DNA of 64,000 bases from Epiperipatus broadwayi (taxonomy: Eukaryota > Onychophora > Udeonychophora > Euonychophora > Peripatidae), in contig JAQFVV010006220.1 of the NCBI GenBank assembly GCA_028023455.1, positions 9,505,916-9,569,915 of the forward strand, written 5' to 3'. A model generated the notes under the pieces. The model was not told where the DNA came from and did not search any database. It saw only the letters and a list, made by a program, of their open reading frames with translations. The position numbers and the translations under genes were made by a program. Below, one piece after another: positions 38,831-48,932 of this stretch. Every line of letters starts with the position of its first letter. The stretch's first letter is position 1.

Positions 38831-39125
38831 TTAAACATTACTTACAATTCCTCTTAATTCCCGTACACCCTTAATATTAAAATAACTTTTAAATAAGTTA
38901 ATTGCTTCAGAACCATAAATTTTTAATAATAAAGATTCTTTAATTCTTCTTTTTATTTCATTTCTCCCAAAGAAGACAACCTTAATTTCATCAAAATTAA
39001 TAGTGTGACTTGTATCTTTTTCATGAATATACAAAACAGAACTAAGATATTTATTTACTAGTTTCATGTACCTTTATTCTTTCATTTAAGCTCAAATTAT
39101 TCTGACCTATATGTATCTTCTTACA
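38831..39125 (-). pseudogene. Penelope-like GIY-YIG endonuclease region and C-terminus
   Basis: From 39125 the frame reads CKKIHIGQNNLSLNERIKVH, the second half of a GIY-YIG core: the usual YIG is HIG, followed by the conserved R and H positions. A frameshift leads into the 78-codon frame 38831-39067, with SVLYIHEKDTSHTINFDEIK and RNEIKRRIKESLLLKIYGSE, typical of the region after the GIY-YIG core in these proteins. The nuclease would nick target DNA during insertion. It is truncated and frameshifted here. Upstream thumb sequence (39470-39340) includes an in-frame stop. Confidence 0.65.
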
Positions 39126-39469
39126 ATCCAGGAAGTCTTTCTATCAAAAATTGTATTATTTAATAAATTATTCAAAGTAATACCCCTTTTCCAATTTTCT
39201 TATTTCCAAATAAATTTCTATTTTTACATACAATTTTATAAGAAGACAATTTAAATGGCAAAAAAATAAAATACTTTTAACAAATTTATAACAGTAGCCA
39301 ACATTCAAATAATCTTTATAAAATTAACCTTTCTGTAACAAAGCTACCCCAATAGAATTATTTAATCTCTTATTTCTATAACAATAATTTTTTAAAGCAG
39401 CTACTTTATGAGATACAGATTGATAGCTATCAGGTTTAATTATAGATGTTATCTCTTCACTTTTAACAT

Positions 39470-39480
39470 AATGATTACAT
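39470..39480. repeat. 11 bp target-site duplication, left
   Basis: AATGATTACAT lies directly beside the (TGA)n tail of the RTE and is repeated exactly at 42743-42753 on the other side of that element. Both copies are Penelope sequence, which is continuous if the RTE and one copy are taken out. Confidence 0.85.
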
Positions 39481-39488
39481 CATCATCA

Positions 39489-41339
39489 TCAACCATTATC
39501 AATCCACTGCAGGATGAAGGTCTTTCCAAGTTTAATCCATCTTCTCCGATCTTTAGCTTCTCTTCTCCACAACACCCCTGCACATTTTATTTCATCCATC
39601 CATCTCACATGTGGTCTCTTTCTGGGTCTTTTACAATCTCTTGGAATCCAGTTTAAAATTTCAATTGTCCATCTATTATCATCTTTTCTAGCAAAATGTC
39701 CAGCCCAACTCCATTTCAATCTTTTAATTTTTTCAATAAGGTCAGTAACACCTGTTTGTTGTCTTACCCATATATTGCATTTTCGATCTCTTCTTGTTAC
39801 TCCCAACATACATCTCTCCATACTCCTTTGAGTGGTCTGAAGTCTCTGTATTGCTCTTCTATTAAGTGTCCAAGTCTCAGATCCATAAGTAAGAACTGGT
39901 AAAACACATATGTTAAAAACCATCCTTTTCAAACACATAGGCATATTTCCTTTTAGTATCAAGTTATTTCTACCAAAAGCACTCCAACCCAGTTTAATTC
40001 TATGATTAATTTCCTTCATTATGTTTCCATCTGTATTAATAATCTGACCAAGGTATTTGTAACTGTTAACTTCTTCTAATTCTTCATAATCAATCTTTAT
40101 TTTCATATTTTGAGCAAATCGATTAAACATTACTTTAGTCTTTTTAACATTTATCTTTAGTCCTACTTTTCTACTTTCATCTGCTAACTCCTGCAACATT
40201 TCCTGCAGCTCTGAAGCATTATTTGCAAAAACAACTACATCATCTGCAAAATCTAAATGACTTAAATACTCTCCATTTACTTTCACTCCTTTAGTTTCCC
40301 ATTTTAATCCACAAAATACTTCTTGCAGCACTGCTGTAAAGAGTTTTGGAGATATGGAGTCACCTTGTCTTACACCTTTCTCAATGTTGATTTTTCCAGT
40401 ATCATTATGTAATCTAATTGTTGCTGTTGCATTTTTATAAATATTCTTTAAAATATGACAATATCCTGGATCTATACCTTGATGATCCAATACTTTAATC
40501 ATTGAAGAAATGTGTATAGAATCGAATGCCTTTTCATAATCTACAAATCCAAAACATAATGACAACTCATATTCGTTTGTCCTTTCTATGACTTCTCTCA
40601 ATACCTGGATATAATCTATTGTACTAAAACCACTTTTAAATCCAGCTTGTTCTCTTGGTTGGTGGAGATCCAAAGTTCTAATTATCTTGGTAAAAATTTT
40701 ATATAAAACTGATAAAAGGCTGATAGGTCTGTAATTTCTAATATCTTCTTTATCACCTTTTTTAAATATTAATATTATTACTGCATTCTTCCAATCTTCC
40801 GGTACATCTTTATCATTTAGACATTTGGTATATAACTTTGCTAAAATTGTTTCTATTTCTTCACCTGCTTCTTTTAATATATCAATTATAATTCCATCAT
40901 TTCCTGGAGCCTTTCCTTTCTTCATACACTTAATTGCATGTCTCACTTCTTCATTTAAAATTCTGGGCAATTCGGAAGATGTAATAGATATAGGAGGTAC
41001 TTGTTCTTTATTACTATATAATTCTTGATAAAAATCTTCTACCAATTTCATGATGTCATCTCTCTTTTTAGTAATAATTCCATCTTTTTTTCTTATTGCA
41101 GATATAAATTTCCTACCAATACCAAAATGTTGTTTAACATTTTTGAGACTTTTATTTTCTTCTACAGCTTTCCTTGCTATTTCACAGTTATACTTTCTTA
41201 TATCATTTTCAACTATTTTCCGTACCATTTTACAAAATTCGAGATATTCAATTCTTTTTAATACATCATTTTTGTATATCTTCATATTCCTTCTTTTCTT
41301 CATAAATTCTCTAGTCTCAGTAGAAATTTTATTAGTCAA
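39489..41339 (-). pseudogene. RTE reverse transcriptase, open but cut off from its endonuclease
   Basis: 616 codons. RT motifs in order: GKAPGNDG (142-149), NYRPISLLS (202-210), VDYEKAFDS (266-274) with the first catalytic Asp, [10 protein letters not shown] (322-331), and FADD (364-367) for the catalytic pair, followed by the thumb and a C-terminal region with [11 protein letters not shown]. The residues needed for polymerase activity are present. It would copy the element's RNA at a nicked target. The true protein starts upstream: comparison with 31132-31719, where endonuclease and RT linker are in one frame, shows that a single A was lost from a run near 41370, which separates this frame from the endonuclease. 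The Met used is therefore an internal one. Confidence 0.85.
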
Positions 41340-41359
41340 TTGCTGCTTTTTTCTACCAG

Positions 41360-41989
41360 CTATGTTTGTTGCAGTTTTAAAAGTGTATCAGTTATTTTCA
41401 TATTAATTTCATTCAAATCTGAATCATGTTCAAAATCTCCTAACACTTGAAACCTATTTGTAAGTTCTAATTTAAATTCATTAGAATGTTTCTGAAGATT
41501 AGGAATATCAACTGTAAATATTGTTTTTCTTAATAATTTTTGTCTCTCTAGTTTTACATTAACACGTAACTTACACCTTACTAATCGATGATCACGTCCT
41601 GTGTTAAATTTATTAAGAACATTACAATCTTGAAATATGTATTTTCTGTTAGTCAAAATATAATCCAATTCTGCTGTACCTTCATTTGGATGCTTCCATG
41701 TCCATTTCCTTTTAACATTTTTCTCAAAAAATGAATTCATAATATAAAGTTTTTCTTTTTCTGCAAACTCCACAAGTCTATGTCCTCTCTCATTTCTATT
41801 ACCATAACCAAAATTAGCTACAGCAATTTCATCTTTCATTTGTCTACCGATTCTAGCATTAAAGTCTCCTATAACAATTTTAAAATGTTGTTTACTCTGA
41901 TCAAAAGCCTTTTGTACATCCATATAAAAATCTTCTACTACTTCATCACTATGAGAACTTGTTGGGGCATAAACCTGAATTATCTGCAT
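41360..41989 (-). pseudogene. RTE endonuclease, middle and C-terminal part
   Basis: 209 codons of an exonuclease-endonuclease-phosphatase fold. Motifs: VYAPTS (6-11), GDFNARIG (41-48) with the catalytic Asp/Asn, LDYILTN (108-114), and RDHRLVR (132-138) with the conserved Asp-His. The domain nicks target DNA for target-primed reverse transcription. It is out of frame with the N-terminal part (42003-42416): a TAA at the point where the 30 kb copy has CAA, and a frame change, separate them. At the other end an A-run deletion separates it from the RT. Confidence 0.85.
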
Positions 41990-42002
41990 TTAGTATCTGC
42001 TA

Positions 42003-42416
42003 TTAAGTTGTATAACTAATCTTGCCACTCTCATCAATGTCCACAATATTGTTCTCCCACTTTTTATTTATAATGAATCCTACTCCACTTGTATTTCCAA
42101 TATGTGTGCCTTTATAATAGAGTATATGTCCACTTTTTAAATCAATTGTTTCTTCTCCTTTTCTTCTAACTTCACAAAGTCCAATAATGTCCCATTTAAT
42201 ATAAGACAGTTCTTCTTCTAATTCTTGAAATCTTCCTTCACTTGAAAGTGATCTGCAGTTGTAAGTACCTAAATAAAAAGTTGTCATCAAATGGCAGCCT
42301 GGGTCCGCAATCAGGAGATTCTTAGCACCCTCCGCCTTCGGCCACCAACCGCTGCCTTGGTTGGTGACTTTACAGCCTCCTGGGAATAAGGGCCATGCTT
42401 TATTTTTGTCTGTCAT
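42003..42416 (-). pseudogene. RTE endonuclease, N-terminal part
   Basis: 137 codons. After a ~45-residue leader comes TYNCRS (51-56), a first endonuclease motif with the metal-site Asn, then WDIIGLCEVRR (75-85) with the catalytic Glu at 82, and GVGFIINKKW near 112-121. The start codon lies in the same place as the decayed one in the 30 kb copy (MTDKNK type). It ends early at a stop after KISYTT; the next frame carries on the domain. Confidence 0.8.
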
Positions 42417-42742
42417 AATTGTATATATGTATGGGAAAAATATTTATCATTTACACAAACATTCATTCTGCCTTATCAGGCACTGAGAAGAAAGACCATG
42501 GTGTTTCTTGATCTTAAACTCAGAGGTAAAAAGCCAATAAACTCACCACGCTGGCTAATGCGTGTTGGTGAGCAGGCCATCCATGTTCGTATATTATATG
42601 AATAATCACATAGTAATAACAGCTGCAATGACAAGAACGAATGGAGTGGACATTAGGAATTTGCCCTGCTCGGTTCCTTTAAGGCCTCCAAGAGGAATCA
42701 AAGGGTCTCCTTTCAGTTAATAGCAAACTCCTTTCTGCAGCC
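42417..42742 (-). promoter_or_regulatory. 5' leader of the RTE element
   Basis: 325 bp between the target duplication and the first Met, conserved in the 30 kb copy (30270-30550), including the TTTTTACCTCTGAGTTTAAG and ATAAGGCAGAATGAATGT blocks. RTE-clade elements carry their internal promoter in such leaders; that promoter activity is inferred here. No TATA-like or Inr match is claimed. Confidence 0.5.
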
Positions 42743-42753
42743 AATGATTACAT
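42743..42753. repeat. 11 bp target-site duplication, right
   Basis: AATGATTACAT, identical to 39470-39480, marks the 5' end of the inserted RTE. Confidence 0.85.
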
Positions 42754-43319
42754 ACCAAACAATTAGTCTTTACATTTCTAATCACCAATAGATCTAAAAA
42801 ATTTAATTTAACAAAATCTAACCCCCAGCCTTCTACCACATATTTTATAGAAGGATCAAAACAATCAAACTCATTTACCAACTCTTTCAATTTATCATTC
42901 TCAACTACAAACAAACAATCATCCAAATATCTAACAAATAACTTTAAATATAAACAATTCTTTTTAATAATAATTTCCTCCTTCAAATAATTAATATAAA
43001 CTGAATAAATTAAAGGACAAATAGTATAACCTATTATATACCCTTCCTTAATCTTGTAAAAATTACTATTATAAGTAAAATACATATAATCCTCTAATAA
43101 TAAAAGCAAATCTTTAATAACTTTAATTTTATTTTTTGACAATGATCTATGTTTAACCAACACAGACATAAGAACATAAATACTGCTTAATCTATTAACA
43201 GACATACATATTCTCAATATCCAACCTACCAAATACCCAATTACTTTCCATTTTAAAATTATTAATCTTATCAAAAGCCTCAAAAGAAGATGAAACTGTG
43301 TAATGACCAAAATCAACAA
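42754..43319 (-). pseudogene. Penelope-like reverse transcriptase, palm
   Basis: The minus frame that ends at 42717 carries RT motifs: FYKIKEGYIIGYTICPLIYS (the counterpart of the .VDG.AMGSPLSP motif, here changed), then RYLDDCLFVVEN with the YxDD catalytic pair (131-134 of the frame), then LNFLDLLVIR (172-181), the conserved block after the palm. The last ~12 codons of the open frame (42717-42753) are RTE sequence, not Penelope. It overlaps the upstream finger frame (43195-43530), the switch between the two being a frameshift near 43200. Confidence 0.75.
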
Positions 43320-43600
43320 ATTGTTTTAAAAAAATATTCAAGAACCTAGAAATACCCTTGACAACACTACCTGTAAAATCGAAAATAAATCTTAAAGGAA
43401 AACCATCTTTGTGAGTCTTAATATTCATAAATATCTCAGCTGATATGAAGTCATTTGAATAACATTTTAAATATACTCTATTAATATCATTCATTGGAAT
43501 ACTTTCACACAAATAAAACTTTGATTTCAAGATTCTCTTTTTTATATAAAGGATTTTATTTAAAAATGGATAAAGTTTGTAACTTTTAGAAAAATTATTA
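43195..43600 (-). pseudogene. Penelope-like reverse transcriptase, finger region
   Basis: Minus frame with NIKTHKDGFPLRFIFDFTGS (36-55 of the 111-codon frame), the hallmark of Penelope-like RTs (PKIHK.G.P.RPI-type motif, with THKDG..LRFI here), then RFLNIFLKQF and FEAFDKIN, and the RLDIENMY end that holds the first catalytic Asp (D in LDIENMY). In-frame homology continues upstream to about 43600 (SYKLYPFLNKILYIKKRI) beyond the Met at 43530, with a stop further up, so the Met is not the real start. Confidence 0.7.
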
Positions 43601-43963
43601 TTAAAATTTCAGAAATAAAAAAAATCACTTTTAAGTACTAATAATAATAATTTAAATGTTCTACTCACAACTTCAACAAACTTTTTAAATTTATTATCAC
43701 AGTAAACCATTTTGACTTAGGCATAAAATAACTGTCCAAAAAAAATGATTGTATCAATGGCTTTTTTATTTTAAAAAATATTAAATATTTAATGTTCAAT
43801 AAATAGTATCTTCAAATACTGACTGTTTCAAAAATTTTATATATTTTTTGTTTTCCTAAGTTATTTTCCATTTCAAATCAGATGAATATTTTTAATTCTT
43901 AAAAAGTCACTAAATATCATCTTTATTGTTTTTATTTTTTCAAATAATAAATTTTTAAAATGC

Positions 43964-44539
43964 AGTTATATTAGGGTGACCAGATATCCTGATTTTTCAG
44001 AATTTGTCCCTATTTTTGGTTAGATGTACCGGTGTCTCTGTCATGTCTTTTCCAACCATTGTATGTCCTGATTTTCAAATACTCATAATTATCATTTGTC
44101 TTACATAAATAATTCATTGCAAAAATGATAGTTCTTGGCCCTCTATCCATTTCATACTCTACAGTAATATTATAAAAACTTCAGGCAAATTCCAACACTA
44201 AAACGAAGATTGCTATTACATTCTATGGCCAGGTTCACAAGCTAGATGCATTCTTGTGTCCAACTTCACTTTGGAACATATGCAGTTGGAATTTTGTAGG
44301 CTAAAAATTGAACTGCGCTTGCACCTGCTTTGATTGACAGTGTAATTTTACTAGTTCTTTGTTGATGTTAATTTTCTACGGTGATAAAATAGAAATATTA
44401 ATAATCCTAAACAATAGACAACATGCCAATGAGGAAGTATACTTACAATGATGAATATACACAGAAATAAACTTTTATAAAAAAAAAAAGGACATGTCCC
44501 AATTTTTGATTGAGCCAGTCTGGACATCCTAAGTTATAT
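43964..44539. mobile_element. hAT-type deletion derivative with 8 bp target duplication
   Basis: The element is 43972-44531 (560 bp). AGTTATAT flanks it on both sides (43964-43971 and 44532-44539). Ends are TAGGGTGACCAGA and, inverted, TAGGATGTCCAGA (11 of 13 identical). An 8 bp duplication and TAGGG-type ends are features of the hAT superfamily. Near the right end a plus-strand remnant reads MPMRKYTYNDEYTQK, a stop, then TFIKKK, resembling the very start of a transposase of the hAT/ZBED type. The rest of the transposase is gone. A GACCAG..GTCC-like subterminal block recurs. Confidence 0.75.
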
Positions 44540-46530
44540 AATAATGTTATTCTCTAATTGCTTTAAAAAGCTTAATTTCTTTAATTATTACTGCCATTAC
44601 GTTATTAAAACTGTTCAGAAATTTCAAATCTTTATCCATCCAAAATTATTCCTTCTATTATTATCTGTGGTTACATTTCAAAAATTTTTATTTTCTTGAA
44701 TGTCTAGACTCTGCTTCCACAAATAGTTCATTCTAAAAACACTTATATAATAATAACATCTAAGACTTTATGTAAAATCTGTATAAATTTTAAATTAATG
44801 GTTAAAACTTTATATATACAAAATTCTGAAAAACTAAGACACTGTGTCAGCAAATTATCTATCCAGGATTTTTTTAAATATATATATATAGTACAATACA
44901 TTTGAAAATTAACAACAACAGGAATCCTTTGTGATCATAACACTTAGTTTCTAACACTTCATTGAATACCTTGAAACTGTGGATAATAGAAAATCCTATA
45001 TAATACATTTGTTTATCATATATGAGAAAAAACCCAAAAATAACCGGAATTGTTCTCTGGTAAGTGCACCTGTTATCATACATGCAGCTATCACATATCT
45101 CTTGCAGAGATTCTTTTGCATTAATCTGTCAAATTATGTTATTGTTTAAAGTCATAGTATCAAAGCATATTTTTTTGTAAAAGGCATTTTGCGTATTTGG
45201 CAATTTTTTGAAATGGCGGAAAAGTTGGAATAATATGAAATTCTGTTTTCTTTTAGAGAAAATGGCAGGGAAAACAGTTGTAATGCTTGAAACAGATTAC
45301 AAAAAAAGTTGTTCTGGAGAAAACACAAGTTTACGAATAATTTAATAAAATTGTCAAATTCACCATGTCCCAAAAAAGTCTGGCGAGATGAGTCCAATGT
45401 CAAGATAATACTGATATCTTTTTTTTATTGACACAAATGGCATTTTTCTCTCAAAATTAATTCTTAACAGTCAAACATTTTATCTACAAGTTCTGAAACA
45501 TTTGTGTGATGCGGTACAATGTAAATGCCCTGTTTTATGGCAAAGTAGAGAGTACAAGCTTCATCACGATAATTCCTCTATGAGCAGTCTTGAGTATGAA
45601 ACAACTTTTAATTAAATTCAATATGACTCAGGTTATCAGTTATGTTTGTTCGATCTCGATCTTTAACTATGTGACTTCTTTTTATTTTCTCAATTGAAAA
45701 AATGCCTCGATTTTTTTTTTTTAACTGACTTAGCAGTGGTGAAAAAAAAAATCCCATAGACATTAAAAGGCTTCACTTTGTAAGTGTTCCCTAACTACTT
45801 CGAAAAGTGAAAAACATATTTAGACTGATGTATTGTATTAAAAGAACAGTACTTCAAAAGTGATTAAATTTATAACACTTAAAAATAAATAAAGAATTTT
45901 TTATTATAAAATTCTGGTTATTTTTGAGTCTCTGCTCGTATACACACTTATAATATAAATTTTAAAAAGTATACATTAAGACATCAAAAAATAATTAAAT
46001 ATAGAATAATTCAATTACAAAAAAACATACAGTAATAATTGAGCAATCTCATGACTGAGTGCACAAAATAAGAAATTACTATCATTATTTTACTATGTCT
46101 CCTCAGTGTCCATAGACTCATCATCCACAATTTCAAAAATCACAATTTAAAAAAAACAATAAATAATTAAATGTTTAAATTTGAATCTTAAATTTTATGC
46201 ACGTTTGCCTTTATGAATATTATAAATATGCATTAAATTTATGAATTCAAATTTATGAATTTTTTTTTTAATTCATTATTTCTTCAAACAAAGAGTTAAA
46301 TAAACAATGGATGGTGATATAATATGGTTGTAGAAGATTTATGATAATGGTATTTTATTTTTATGATGGATTATTTCCACCAATCAGTTGAAAATATTAA
46401 TTTATTTTTTTTTAATTCAAACTTTATTTATATTTATCAAAATACATTTAACATTTACTGATAATACACTGTTAGTACAGATTACATCATCTTGAGAGAT
46501 TTTTTTCCTCTTTTCTTCAGGTTTTGTTAG
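44540..46530. other. AT-rich non-coding stretch
   Basis: No gene supported. The minus frames 44874-45083 and 45152-45403 are under 85 codons, with no recognised motif. TA run at 44880-44889. Confidence 0.5.
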
Positions 46531-46537
46531 ACTGATT

Positions 46538-46675
46538 GGCAAAGCTAGCAGGAATGAACCAGTGATTTTTAGATTCATGAATACTGAATTTAAGGTGATA
46601 TCATTGAGCTGGTTAAAGCATCATCTTAAATTGAGTATTCATGATACTAAGTATCACTGATTCAATTCCCTGAAA
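46538..46675. repeat. Inverted pair of tRNA-like SINE heads
   Basis: The plus-strand half (about 46603-46672) has an A-box-like GAGCTGGTTAAAGCATC and a B-box-like TGATTCAATTCCC, about 40 bp apart, as in tRNA-derived SINEs. The sequence just before it (about 46538-46600) is its near inverse: TATTCATGAAT and CAATGATATC-type blocks pair across the centre. The whole would fold as a long hairpin. No good acceptor stem, so not a working tRNA. Confidence 0.45.
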
Positions 46676-46984
46676 GTTGTAAATGATCAGATCACAAACA
46701 TGAAAGAAGAAAATAATACCATTCAACAAAATATTGTGTTCCATAGTAATCTTTATATTATTACTTATTATACCTATTTAGAAAAATGTAAATAAATAGT
46801 TTTCCCAGACACATTTAATATTTACTAAGGCAATAAACCTAAAGCGTGTGCGCTTGAAAATGTGAAGGTAGGGACTTCTACAGATCTTAACCACAAGCTT
46901 ACGCAATGTGCGTTAAATAAATTTATAATTACAACCAAACACATTTAACAATTTTAACTAGAAAATGAAAATAGTTCAATAAAT

Positions 46985-47042
46985 AACTTCATCATCATCA
47001 CATCATCATCATTATTATTATTATTATTATTACTATTATTGA
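46985..47042. repeat. CAT/ATT microsatellite
   Basis: CATCATCATCACATCATCAT followed by ATT repeats. The CAT part could be the tail of a minus-strand RTE whose body is lost, but no RTE sequence follows, so I call it a simple repeat. Confidence 0.7.
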
Positions 47043-47687
47043 TATTATGTAACATATAGGTGTGTGTGTTTGTATATATACATGGAGAGAAAAATAGATA
47101 CATATTAACTCAGAGATCATAGTCAAATATGAATATTGTAAAATAAATGATATAAAAATATATTTATCTGAAACATAATGTATTTCATTAAAATGTAAAT
47201 ATAACTAAATCTAATTTGCAATAATAATAATTTTAAAATTAAATACATGTCATAACACAATTTTTTTATTTCATCATTCAATTTATTAATCACTATAAAG
47301 CTCCCAAAATTTTTCTTTGATATGGTCATTTATTTCCCATTTAGGATTTAGTTATTATCCTTTTGTATATTGTACATACCTATGCATACATTTTTTAACA
47401 TGCTCAACCATTATATATTATTCACTACTTATTAGTACAAAAGTATAGTTTCAAAATACTTTGTTATAAAATTGCATGAGATTTTATTATTGTAGATATC
47501 TGTATTATTATATTTTTTTCTTTACTTTGAATTAATAGTTCATAATATAATAGGAATTTATCTCAATTATAAATATTTTCTAGAAAAAAAAGGCTAATGT
47601 CTAGAAATACTTTTTTTTCTAGTGTTCCAGAATTTTGTGATGATTTAAAAAATAAAAAAAAAGTTTGTTTTTTGAAGATAGGTCATC

Positions 47688-47860
47688 ATCATTATCATTT
47701 TCAATCATTATCAATGTACAACAGGATGAAAGTCTCTCCAAATTTAATCCAGCTTTCTAAAATCAGTAGCAGCTCTTCTTCACAGCAAACTTCTTTATTT
47801 CATAAATCCATTTCTTACTTTCTAGGTCTTTTACAATTTCTTGTATCCAAAAATTATAAG
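47688..47860 (-). pseudogene. RTE-type LINE, short 3' end fragment
   Basis: About 170 bp matching the last part of the complete RTE on the minus strand: the CATCATCAT tail complement, the CAATCATTATCAAT block, the AATCCAGCTTTCT block (codons for the WIKL..F end) and the TCTAGGTCTTTTACAATTTC block (PRKRP-region counterpart). All else is missing: a strongly 5'-truncated insertion. Confidence 0.7.
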
Positions 47861-48241
47861 TATTTGTCTTTTATTTATTTATTTAAAAAAAACATTTTAA
47901 AAATAAAATGATTAGAAAGTATTTTAAAAAGTCCCATCCTCCATATAATTAGGTTCTTCTGGCTTATTACATAGACAGCAGTTTAATGGTAAGCCCATAA
48001 ACTACATATTTATACAGTATACATATACAAACAGATTGTGATTTTTTACAGAATGGATACTGCAAATTCATTCATTTATTAATCTTCAAATATATATTCA
48101 ATTATATAAATTAATGATAATTACATAACTGCTTGTTAAAACAGGCAAAACTCACTATACATATTGCCACAAACAGCAAGCTAGAGTAATCAATGGATGC
48201 CAGAAGGCTTGTGCATAAAATCCCCATCTAATGCCTACTCA

Positions 48242-48298
48242 TCCAATATTCCCAGACTAGCTTCTGGCTTGTGGCCTTCATCAGTGAGGAGCCTTGGA
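48242..48298 (-). ncRNA. Hammerhead-like motif, family A dimer unit 1
   Basis: Minus strand: outer stem I TCCA/TGGA, inner stem I TCCTCA against TGGGAA (weaker than in other copies), box I CTGATGA, stem II GGC/GCC with loop CACAA, box II GAAG instead of GAAA, and a short stem III before GTC. Box II is damaged, so this copy is probably inactive. Confidence 0.45.
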
Positions 48299-48690
48299 TC
48301 TGAGAGCACTGCACCTAGATCTTAGGATCTAATACAACCCTCCAGCAGCCATCTTTTGTCTCCACTTAACTACAAAACTATGAGTCAAACTGAAAACACC
48401 TTAATGTTTTCAATCCAAGCCCATTAGCGTATATAGTCATATGTCTGAACTCAGTTCAGTACCCATACATTTTGGTGTCTTTGGTTCTTTGATAACCATA
48501 ACCACCACTATCCTATTAGGCACGATTGGTTTTAAGCCAATAAACATCACATGACCACCACTTCTTATGCTTGTGTATAACTTGTTAAAACAGGCAAAAC
48601 TCAGTATATGTATTGCCACACACAGCAAGCTAGAGTAATCAATGGATCCCAGAAGGCTTGTGCATAAAACCCCCATCTAGTGCCTACTCA

Positions 48691-48747
48691 TCCAATATCC
48701 CCAGACTAGTTTCTGGCTGGTGGCCTTCTTCAGTGAGGAGCCTTGGA
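48691..48747 (-). ncRNA. Hammerhead-like motif, family A dimer unit 2
   Basis: Minus strand: stem I TCCA/TGGA outside and TCCTCA/TGGGGA inside (6 bp with one G.U), box I CTGAAGA (fits CUGANGA), stem II GGC/GCC with loop CACCA, box II GAAA, stem III of A-U closed by CTAG, then the cleavage triplet GTC. The 10.1-11.1 position is A.A instead of the usual G-C, the one clear departure from consensus. Confidence 0.55.
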
Positions 48748-48932
48748 TCTGAGAGCACTGCACCTAGATCTTAGGATCTAATGCAACCCTCCAACAGCCA
48801 CCTTTTATCTCCACTTAATTACAAAACTATGAGTCTTAAACTGAAAACACCTTAATGTTTTCAATCCAAGCCCATTAGCTTATACAGTCATATGAGTCTG
48901 AACTCAGTTCAGTACCATACATAACTGCTTGT

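Larger units (their letters stand above)
39481..42742 (-). mobile_element. Full-length RTE-type LINE inserted in Penelope element
   Basis: 3262 bp on the minus strand, with a ~325 bp 5' leader (42742-42417), a coding part for apurinic-like endonuclease plus reverse transcriptase (42416-39489), almost no 3' untranslated region and a (TGA/ATG)n tail (39481-39492). Short element, EN-RT in a single frame and a trinucleotide tail are features of the RTE clade. The perfect 11 bp target duplication shows that this is a complete insertion. At least four related copies lie in this window (16.8, 26.3, 30.3 and 47.7 kb); this is the youngest looking, because its RT frame is still open for 616 codons. 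Confidence 0.9.
38780..43700 (-). mobile_element. Penelope-like element, interrupted by an RTE
   Basis: A minus-strand Penelope-like retroelement in two pieces, 43700-42743 and 39480-38780. In order it shows the finger region with a THKDGFPLR motif, the palm with YLDD, the thumb region (SVSHKVAALKNYCYRN, about 39440-39390), a degenerate GIY-YIG core (HIGQNNLSLNERIKVHE, about 39125-39068) and the downstream HEKDTSHTINF region. Penelope-like elements couple a reverse transcriptase of the telomerase-related branch with a GIY-YIG nuclease. The reading frame is broken by several indels and stops as well as by the RTE, so the copy is dead. Exact outer ends are not clear. Confidence 0.8.
48122..48932 (-). 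repeat. Family A tandem dimer with 15 bp flanking duplication
   Basis: Two complete family A units in tandem on the minus strand (about 48137-48590 and 48590-48917), with a period of 449 bp between hammerhead-like cores. TACATAACTGCTTGT is present exactly at 48122-48136 and 48918-48932, the expected target duplication of one insertion event, although a few of these bases might belong to the element. Each unit carries one hammerhead-like motif in the same orientation. No open frame of note: the 79-codon minus frame 48437-48676 is incidental. A dimer of short units, each with one self-cleaving motif, and a LINE-length target duplication is the layout described for retrozymes. Confidence 0.7.

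Noticed and set aside
39514-41406. Several plus-strand frames of 67-118 codons
   Set aside because: They are antisense shadows of the RTE coding frame.
46985-47042. CATCATCAT tract as an RTE tail
   Set aside because: No RTE 3' sequence follows it, so it is called a microsatellite.
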